Source: Arachis hypogaea
Lineage: Eukaryota; Streptophyta; Magnoliopsida; Fabales; Fabaceae
Direction of reading: 5' to 3'
Assembly (NCBI RefSeq): GCF_003086295.3
Contig: NC_092044.1
Location: forward strand, 71,724,528-71,788,527
Length of the DNA: 64,000 nt
Part shown: in pieces, positions 56,603 through 64,000 of the stretch
Layout: each line of letters starts with the position of its first letter
How positions within the stretch are numbered: position 1 is the first letter of the stretch
Translations under genes and position numbers: made by a program
The notes under the pieces: model-generated
What the model was told of the DNA's origin: nothing
The model's input: only the letters and a program-made list of their open reading frames with translations
The model's database searches: none

Positions 56603-58566
56603 TGATGCGTGAAATCTGTATCTCTACAAATTCCCTTCGGCAAGTATACCAAATTTGCCGTCAAGTAAAAACTCACAGTAGAGTGAGGTCGAATCCTACA
56701 GGGATTGATTGGTTGAGTAACTTTAATCAGAGGAATGTTCTAGTTGAACTAAATAGAATTGAGTTGAGATTTGCAGAAATTAAATGGAGGGAAATATAAA
56801 TAGCAAGAAATGTAAATGACGAAAAAGTAAATGGCAGAATGTAAATGGCAGAAATTAAATCATAGAAAGTAAATTGCAGAAAAGTAAATGGGAATGGGGA
56901 TGATGAATATCAAAGTAAACAACAAAAAATAGAAAATGGGAAGATAAGAATGGGGAAGCACATTGGGTTCAGGAGATGTTGCATTCTCCAGATCAAGTTC
57001 ATTCTCATCTCTTCCTCGATCTATGTAACTCATTGATCTCTTGGCAATCTTAGGTGATTGAATCCCAATTCCTTGGCTATTCAATCTCTCTAAACTTGAA
57101 CAATTGCCCAACTCCTTGATCTAATTGCTCATGGAAAGAGATGAAGTACGATAACTGATTATACCACATGTTTTTCTAGATCAAAGTATCTGGAGGATTA
57201 TATGTCACTATATCTATCCAACCCCCAATCTAGTCCTACATGAGAAAGCATTTCTAGCATGATTTCCAAATTCCTCTTCCAAGGTATCAAGAAAATCTAA
57301 GTATGAACAATTTCTCTTCTGAGACTATTTCTCAATTGGATGAAGATCGAAAGCTTTCAAATAAATCAAAGAGAATGAAAAGAAGAAGAATAATAAGAAC
57401 TATGATTGATCCATTGAATTACAACAGAGCTCCCTCCCCCAATGAAGTGGGGTTTAGTTGATCATAGCTCTGGGAATTGGAAATTGAAATGTAAAATGCA
57501 TCAAAAAGTAAAATTAAGTACAGAGAAGAGTAAATTGAGTGTTTACAATCCTAGATCCCTTCTAGGTTCCAATTCCCTTTCTAGTTCAAAGCTACTCCTA
57601 TATATACTACTTTTCTGATCCTCAGTTGAGTATGCAAGTATCTGGATGTGGGCCTTGGCCTTAGTTGAAGCAGTTAACAAACTCATTGGGCTTTTCTTAA
57701 CTTGCTGGGAGAGTTTAAGTTAGGCAGTAGTCACGTTAGTCAGGCCATTAGTGTGAGTAACATCATGTGTAAAATCCTGGCTTGAAGATGCTAGTGACAA
57801 CAACGTGGTCACTAACGTCCCCAATTTCCATTGAATCACATTACCCTTGCCGTTAGTGACACTAATGTGGCCACTAACGTCACCACTTTTGCCTTAAGCT
57901 CACGTTAATGCTCATGTTAGTGGCATTAGCGTGGCCACTAACGTGACCTTCCTTACCCTTCGATCACGTTAATGGTGTCAACTTCACCACTAACGTCCCA
58001 AGCTGCCCTTCTTCCACGTTAATGGCTTACGTTAGTGGCACTAACGTGGCTTATTCTCCCCTTGAGCTCCTCTTCGATCACGTTAGTGGCACTAACTTTG
58101 CCACTAACAGTTCTTCTCTTCCTCTTGCCCACGTTAATGGCTCACGTTAATGGCACTAACGTGGCCATTAACGTGGCTCATTCTTCCTTGAGCCTTCATT
58201 CAATCACGTTAGTGGCACCAACGTTGCCACTAACGGTCCTCATCTTGCTTTGCTCTACGTTACTAACCACGTTAGTGGCACTAACGTGGCCACTAACGTG
58301 GGTCTTCTCTGCTTCTTCTTACCTAAAATCAATCAAACAATTTACATCAAAGCCTTGCTCTAATCATGGGATAATGCTTCATTCATTACATCATTCAATC
58401 CTTGTATTATTCTCATGAAAATGTTTAGAATTCACAATGTTTGATTGAATCAAAATATGAAAGCATACTCAACCAAATACTTGCTTATTGCCTAAGAAAA
58501 TGTATGAAACTAACCTAAAACATACTCAAAATGGCTTGTGAAACTAGCCAAGTTGCCCTGGTATCA
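56603..58566 (-). repeat. 3' LTR of element K, nested in J
   Basis: Element-strand start TGATACCAGGGCAACTTGG at 58566, end TTCACGCATCA at 56603. It is related to LTR J but with a diverged palindromic array. It interrupts the J gag-protease frame. The K 5' end is missing. Confidence 0.85.
57735..58310. repeat. Array of CACGTTAGTGGC inverted repeats in LTR K
   Basis: About nine units. The best is CACGTTAGTGGC at 58268-58279 and GCCACTAACGTG at 58289-58300: 12-base perfect arms with a 9-base spacer, the same spacing as in J. The outer GGCGTTA of J has become CACGTTA throughout. Confidence 0.9.
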
Positions 58567-60150
58567 GAACACTAAACTTAAATCTTGCTTGTCCTCAAGG
58601 AAGTAATAGAACATAAGTAGAATAAATGAAAATACAAAGAGATATGAGTTCTTATTGAGAGAATTTAAAACCTTGGTTCATGGGGTTTCATGCATGACAA
58701 CTTAGGTTCATATCCTTACTGGTTTCTAGGCCATAATATGCTCTAAAATACTCACTCTATTGCCTTCTATGAGACTTTTATTCTTGATCCTTAACTTAGC
58801 TTTATTTTTTTCTTCTTTTTCTCTTTAGGGGCTTATTACTTTATTTAGCTAATTGCTCTGTGTTGAGGCAACTCTTTATGATAAGCTTTTAGCCAACACT
58901 CCTGAACTAGTTGGTTCAAGGTACTAGGTATTGAAACACCCGTAAGGACTTACTCACTCAAGTCTCTCCTCAGCACATACACACCACAAGCACATGGTTA
59001 GTTATTCATTCCTGAGACCTTGGTATCCAGCACCTCTTGGGGTTACTAAATGTTTTATAACAAGGTTTCCCTTGATAGTGGACTTTCAATTGATAATCTC
59101 GGGTTAGTTAACCCAAGTTATCAAGTGATGAAGCACTCCTCAGAACCTAATCATCCAAGCATATCCTTGCACAAAAACACCACGGACACATGTCTCAGGG
59201 TTCAAACTATTGGTGCCTAGCTTTATTGTTTGTTCTTTTCTTTCTTTTGCATTTTCTTTTTCTTTCCAGGATCTTTTTATTCATCTAAGTCTCATAGAAC
59301 GCACATTAAGCTAATATTTCAAGAGATACTTTAGCTTCCTACCTTATTGATGAACCAACTTAGCTAGCAAATACTACCACAAATACTAGGACTTTATTCT
59401 GCAAACTTTGGACCTCTACTCTTCTTTTTTATAACATTTTCTTACATTTTCTTTTATTTAAGCTCAAGGACCAAGCATACAACTTAAGCAGATGAAGTGG
59501 CCTAAGCATTTAAGCTAGCAAGCTAAAACACATAAAAGAAACTAAATGCAAATGTCTTAAGGATTGAAGGGACATTAATCAATAGCAGTACAAGTGCACT
59601 TTCAATTGACAACTTTAATCAAGAAATAGTACAACCTCTTGGTGCCCTCTTGTTTCCTTTTTGTCATTACCACCTTTAGCTCTTGTATCCTTCTTTTCCT
59701 TCTTAGATGATGATGCATATTCCTCCCAAAAGCTTGACTATTCTTTCTACAAAGGTATTGAAAGTCGCTTGCTTCCCAAGCACTGGTTAGCATTCATGTA
59801 TGTTTGTAAGCTTCTGAACCTACTTCTTGATACAACGGGTTACATGTATGCCACCATATGCTTTTAGTCTTTTTGAGAAAATAGTTTAAGAGACTTTCAG
59901 AAATCAAATGGCTTTTGTGATTACTTGGGATTAGTGATTTCTTATGTTAATTGAAGGATTGTAGTGTGTTCTTGTAAAATTTATGGAGGAACACCAAACT
60001 TAATATCACACATTCATCCTTGATTTATTAGCTCATGGAATAATCACTTTTGGTGTGAAACACAAAACTTAATTCCTTGCAATGCACAGAAGGTTAACTT
60101 GACCTTTTATTAGACAAAGAAAAGAATCACAGAGAAGGTTTACCTCTGGT
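58567..60150 (-). mobile_element. 3' non-coding internal region of element K
   Basis: Aligns by eye with 53839-55450 of J. Box AAGTTTAGTGTTC and a hairpin at 58584-58603 (CTTGCTTG, TCCT, CAAGGAAG; one mismatch). No gene. Confidence 0.75.
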
Positions 60151-60200
60151 TAGGTTGCCTCCCAACAAGCGCTCTTTTAACGTCACTAGCTTGACGGTTG
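60151..60200 (-). promoter_or_regulatory. Conserved post-pol motif (K copy)
   Basis: AGCGCTTGTTGGGAGGCAAC on the element strand, preceded by GTCAAGCTAGTGACGTTAAA. Confidence 0.72.
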
Positions 60201-60202
60201 GC

Positions 60203-61369
60203 CCTTGTCAGGGAGGTTGGTAGTGTCTCAAGTCTTCTCCTCTCATGGTGAATCTATCTCCACTTTCTTCTTTGAGAATTTCTACATGTTCCAAGGAGAG
60301 AATTCTATTGATTATGTACACTTGAGGTAGCTGAGATGGGATTATAGGAAAATGAGGTGGGATTAGTGATTGGTGGATTGATATCACTCTGTCCCCTGGA
60401 GAGAAGTCCTCTGTAGGGATTTTCTTGTTTTTTCACCCTCTTGGCACCTTCTTCTCAAACCTCTTTTCTCCTTCAAGTGGTGCTTCTTTTTGTGTCAGGA
60501 GGGTCCTTGCTGATAGTTTCTTTTGAATCTTGTGGTTCTAGCCCCTCCTTGGATCTTTTTGATTGTTGTACCACTTGTATTTCTTGTTTTTCCCCCAAAG
60601 AAGCCTTCAGAGGCTCTGCTTGTGGTTTATTGCTTGCTTTCTCCAAAATTACTGCCTCATGATCATCCTTCATGCCTCTGTTCTCTTGTTTAGAATCATG
60701 TGATGGGTTGAAGACATGAAAAGTCAGTTGTTCATCATGTATTCTCAACATTAGCTCCCCTTTCTCAACATCTATGAGTGCTTTGGCTGTAGCTAAGAAT
60801 GGTTGCCCCAGAATGATTGGATGAAGATAATTTTCTTCCATTTTAAGAATAACAAAGTCTGTAGAGAGGAAGTACCTCCCCACCTTCACCAGCACATTTT
60901 CTACCACTCCTAATGCTTGTTTCTGGATCTTGTCAGCCAACTGAAGGATTATGTTTATGGGTTTCAACTCATTAATTTGCAGCTTTCTCACGAGAGATAG
61001 GGGCATTAGGTTTATACTAGCTCCAATATCACAAAATCCTATGTCAATCATTGTATCCCCTATAGCACAAGAGATATGGAAACTCCCTGGGTCCTTCTTC
61101 TTTGTAGGTAAGTCTTTCTGGATAAGGGCACTGCACTCTTTAGTCATCATTATTGTCTGCCCACCCTTCAAGGAATTCTTCTTGGTTAGCAACTCCTTCA
61201 TGCATTTGATATATGAAAGCATTTGTTGGAGGGCTTCAATGAAAGGAATGTTGACATGGAGAGACTTAAAGTCTAGAAAACTAGAAAACTTCTTCTCTTT
61301 ATCAGCACCCTTGAGCCTTTGAGGGAATGGTGCTTTTGGCACATAAGGTTTCAAGACTTCCTTCTCCAT
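60203..61369 (-). pseudogene. pro: Element K protease and integrase-tail segment
   Basis: From 61369: KPYVPKAPFPQRLK, FLDFKSLHVNIPFIEALQQM, protease [13 protein letters not shown] and IILGQPFLATAKALIDVEKG, then a long hydrophilic linker. After a frame change near 60475 the integrase-tail block follows: FEKKVPRG-stop-KNKKIPTED, SPGDRVISI, INRILSLEHVEIL, ending about 60203. TGA stands where J has Trp. As in C and J, no reverse transcriptase or integrase core lies between. Confidence 0.8.
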
Positions 61370-61757
61370 TAGTCCCTTTGTGCAGGGTTATTTCCTTGTT
61401 TTGGCCTTTCGAATTCCTCCCTTGGGAACCTTTTGCTGTGCTCTATTGGCCTGATAGCTTCTTCCTCCAAGATCTCTTCACTCCTTAGAGTGATTACCTT
61501 AAACTCTTCCCATTTCAGATTCCTTGTTTCTCCTCTTGGATTCTTCTCAATGTCACTTGGGAAGCTGTCTATGGGTTTAAAAATTTGCTGAGAAAGATAT
61601 CCTACTTGGGATTCAAGCTTCTTGATGGCAGCTCCTTGGTTTTGCATATTGGATCTTACTTTCTCCTTGAAGGCCTTGTTGTCCTGGGACTCCTTGCAAA
61701 GTTCTTCAAGCAAGGCCTCAATTCGGGAGATTCTATCCTCAGATGATGATTGTGATG
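61369..61757 (-). pseudogene. gag: Element K gag fragment
   Basis: The frame reads MLEELCKESQDNKAFKEKV, NMQNQGAAIKKLESQVGYLS, VITLRSEEILEE, the C-terminal coiled part of Athila-type gag. The TAATG at 61367-61371 makes the stop overlap the next start, a one-base frame change rather than natural coupling. Upstream, gag is cut at about 61757 by L-type sequence. Confidence 0.75.
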
Positions 61758-62700
61758 GTAGGTTGGAATTTACCGCTTACTAAGAAACCATTTTTAACCA
61801 AAGCTTACCGCTAGTCCTTCCAATCACGGCCTTTGACCCAAATCAAATCAACTCGGCCTACGGTCTAGTTCAACATGAATCACCATCAAAACTCAATCAC
61901 AAAATAGAATCAATCATAGACACAAACAATGCAAGACAAACATAAATCAGAGAGCAATTACAGAACACAGAATCCGATCACAAGCTCACACAATCATGAA
62001 AACACAACAACAATAAATATTCGTAAACAAGTATGATGCATGTCTATTCCTATACAGGCCATGAGCTCATGTGTCTGTTTGTTGCCCGATTCCCGACACT
62101 GGTCCTGAGATAAGCGTTTCATACCGCCGTCCTTATCTCAGCCAACGTCCCCTCCATGAACGTTACGCATCGCCGTCCTCATGGAAGAACCTTCCTTTCG
62201 GTCTCCAGTGAGCGTTACGCATTACCATCCTCATTGAGCCATCCCTATAGTATCAAGTGAGCGTTACGCATCACCGTCCTCACTAGACACTTAGCACTAA
62301 GGCCCAAACAAGACTCAGTTTCTTTTCAATCTTTGCTCTCTACTCTACTGCGATCCATTTAATTAATACCTTCTTTTCTATCTGCTCTACTGTGGCAGAC
62401 GTTCACCAAATTATTTTAATCTCTCTCTTCTCTGCTCTCTTGTGATAGAGATTCTTTTAATAAATTTAATTAATACATCCTTCTCTTTTTTCTCTTTTTA
62501 TTTTCTTTTCTTTCTCATCTTTCTCTTTTATTTTCTTCCTTCTTTCTTTTCTCTCTTATTTTCTTCAATCTTTTAATTCTTTATTATAATTCAACTTCAC
62601 ATTCTTTCCTCGCCTTGTCCTAATGTCTTATGAAAAAGAATCACAAAATTCTTAAATCAACTGCGTCCTCTAAAGCTTTTAAGAGTTCTTCTATTTGCTC
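61758..62700 (+). mobile_element. LTR-like region L with hairpin array
   Basis: Non-coding. ATGATGCATGTCTATTCC and the block after it (62036-62080) resemble 49857-49900 of M, suggesting a related chromovirus-type LTR. The right part is pyrimidine-rich (62440-62580). The left edge is the break in K. Its most notable content is the four-hairpin row at 62106-62284. Confidence 0.4.
62106..62284. repeat. Four hairpins with a constant 17-base loop and different stems
   Basis: Loop consensus CGTTACGCATCACCGTC. Stems are TGAGATAAG/CTTATCTCA (62106-62114, 62132-62140), TCCATGA/TCATGGA (62153-62159, 62179-62185), CAGTGAG/CTCATTG (62206-62212, 62230-62236; one G-T pair), and AGTGAG/CTCACT (62256-62261, 62279-62284). 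Loops are 17 bases, or 19 in the second where an A-C mismatch follows. Confidence 0.9.
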
Positions 62701-62760
62701 TTCTCTAACTTAAATATTCTTAATAAAATGATAACAATAATATAAATAAGATAATTTATA

Positions 62761-62762
<2 letters not shown>

Positions 62763-62818
<56 letters not shown>
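62763..62818. repeat. (AT)28 microsatellite
   Basis: Uninterrupted AT repeat. Confidence 0.98.
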
Positions 62819-62821
<3 letters not shown>

Positions 62822-63731
62822 TTCAATTCCATTCTTAATATTAAGAGAGTAACACCGGAAATGGAAATAGAATAGTTAGGTTGGGGGCAACAATATTTTT
62901 TTGAATCGTTGCAAAATGGATTTCAATTTTCCTGCTCTTGAATCGATTATTATTGAAAAAAAAAATAATTTGTTGATCTATATCCTTTTACCCCGATTTC
63001 CATATTTATTCGTGGTTTTTCCGGCTTAGGATGAGACAGAGATATATTTATTTTTATAAAATGAATAAAAGAAATGAAGTTTCTTTTAATTGAAAAAAAT
63101 TCAAAAATTTATCATTTTTGGATCACCAATTTAGTATTCCATTCAAATATTCCACTCAAAATATTTTTTCTTCTTATAAAATAAATAGATTCCAAAATAG
63201 ATATTTATATGAGTTATAAGTAAAAAATTTTATAATTAATTTTTCTTTATTTTATCATATTATATTTATAAATGATAAATAAAATGATAAATAAAAAAAG
63301 GGGAGGTTACTCCTATATGAGTGTTTTTATTCGTGAATGCAAACATATCTTTTTTTATCATTCAAAGAATCTGTTTGTAATAACTATCCCTTTTTTTATT
63401 CATTTGGTCAACGTCCTCCCACACCACCATTGCGTATTGTTATTTATCGGATATAGAATAAAATAGATCCACTCCTTTTTGTTTCTACTGAATAGAATTG
63501 TTCCATTTTTCCTAAAAACCTAGAACAAATATAAATCATTTACTAGATATAAACGACTGGGTGCGCAAATAAAAAAAAATAAAAAAGATATAGATATTGA
63601 AATTCAAACTTTTTTTACATGAAAACTTATAAATTATATAATATTCTCTATTATATATGATATGATTTTATAGTAATATTGATTATATATTAATATTTTT
63701 AAATATGTGAAAATTTTAAATTATTGAATGA
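62819..63731. other. AT-rich stretch next to plastid fragments, unassigned
   Basis: No protein or RNA gene recognised. Its position beside psaB and trnN pieces and its AT-rich, homopolymer-rich style would fit a plastid spacer, but I cannot match it to a specific one. Confidence 0.3.
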
Positions 63732-63841
63732 GTCTCTTTAGGAGTTATTACGTCTTTGGTAGTTCAACACATGTACTCTTTACCTGCTTATGTGTTTATA
63801 GCGCAAGATTTTACTACTCAAGCAGCGTTATATACTCATCA
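63732..63841 (+). pseudogene. psaB: Plastid psaB fragment in nuclear DNA
   Basis: The frame from 63735 reads [19 protein letters not shown], then [15 protein letters not shown], a stretch of photosystem I P700 apoprotein A2. Only about 36 codons remain. GTG (Val) stands where an Ala codon is usual. Confidence 0.88.
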
Positions 63842-63862
63842 AGAATTCGGAATGAACCAAAC

Positions 63863-63909
63863 CTCCCCAAGTAGGATTCGAACCTACGACCAATCAGTTA
63901 ACAGCCGAT
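63863..63909 (-). pseudogene. trnN-GUU: 3' part of plastid trnN-GUU
   Basis: On the minus strand, CGGCTGTTAACTGATTGG, then GTAGGTTCGAATCCTAC (T-arm) and TTGGGGAG. This is the anticodon arm (GTT) to the acceptor 3' strand of plastid tRNA-Asn. The 5' acceptor strand and D-arm are missing; the sequence changes at about 63910. Confidence 0.88.
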
Positions 63910-64000
63910 CGGGGTAGAAGTTTTATATAAATGTATCGCCATACTATTAAGTATTTTGATTTAAGTTCATTTCTTTCTAAGAGGTGGAATAGAATAACCC
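63910..64000. other. Window end, nothing recognised
   Basis: AT-rich sequence without a recognisable gene. Confidence 0.5.

Noticed and set aside
53073..58310. CRISPR-like appearance of regularly repeated palindromes
   Set aside because: The sequence is plant nuclear LTR DNA, spacers are not unique or constant in length, and no cas genes are present.
62819..63731. Plastid origin for the whole AT-rich stretch
   Set aside because: Only psaB and trnN could be read directly. Nothing upstream gave a recognisable plastid gene, so I left it unassigned.

Overview
This is plant nuclear DNA made almost entirely of LTR retrotransposons. I found no host gene. The families point to a legume, most likely Arachis (peanut): this is inference from remembered LTR sequence, not a search. 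Evidence for a plant is direct: Athila-type and Tat-type Ty3/gypsy pol, Ty1/copia gag and integrase, tRNA-Asp primer-binding sites (PBS), and fragments of plastid ndhA, psaB and trnN. I use letters A to M as local names for the elements.

Layout. 1-255 is an old LTR fragment. 256-2728 is the 3' end of Athila-like F (minus strand), fused to H (2729-9627, plus strand), a 5'-truncated Tat-type element with decayed RNase H and integrase, a long antisense ORF of the 'putative gypsy type transposon' family, and a 3' LTR. Solo LTR G sits inside that antisense ORF, probably in its intron. 9628-11275 is AT-rich DNA with simple repeats.

11276-48939 is a Russian-doll nest. An old copia element E (plus) is split by C (11641-45338, minus). 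C is split in gag by A (17993-39465), and A is split in pol by B (25163-35190). C's 5' LTR also holds solo LTR D and a 345-base insertion. B, A, D and G have perfect 5-base target-site duplications (CTTGT, ATTCA, GTCAT, ACAGT); C has TCTAT/TCTGT. LTR-like element I (46492-48430) also splits E.

48940-51799 (M) resembles a chromovirus LTR. It is followed by J (51800-56602) with K (56603-61757) nested in its gag-protease gene, then LTR-like L (61758 to about 62700), an AT microsatellite, an unassigned AT-rich stretch, and a plastid mosaic at the right edge.

How the genes relate. Athila elements here read 5' LTR, PBS, gag, protease, reverse transcriptase/RNase H, integrase, a 3' ORF, then 3' LTR. 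Only A keeps integrase, with stops and a frameshift. B has lost integrase. C, J and K go directly from protease to a conserved integrase-tail-like segment, so they look like non-autonomous elements that need proteins from relatives such as A. The most unusual content is non-coding: short palindromes sharing GCGT...ACGC half-sites in several families, a row of hairpins with a constant 17-base loop and changing stems in L, and a hairpin plus 'AAGTTTGGTGTT' box repeated before the 3' LTR and before the 3' ORF.
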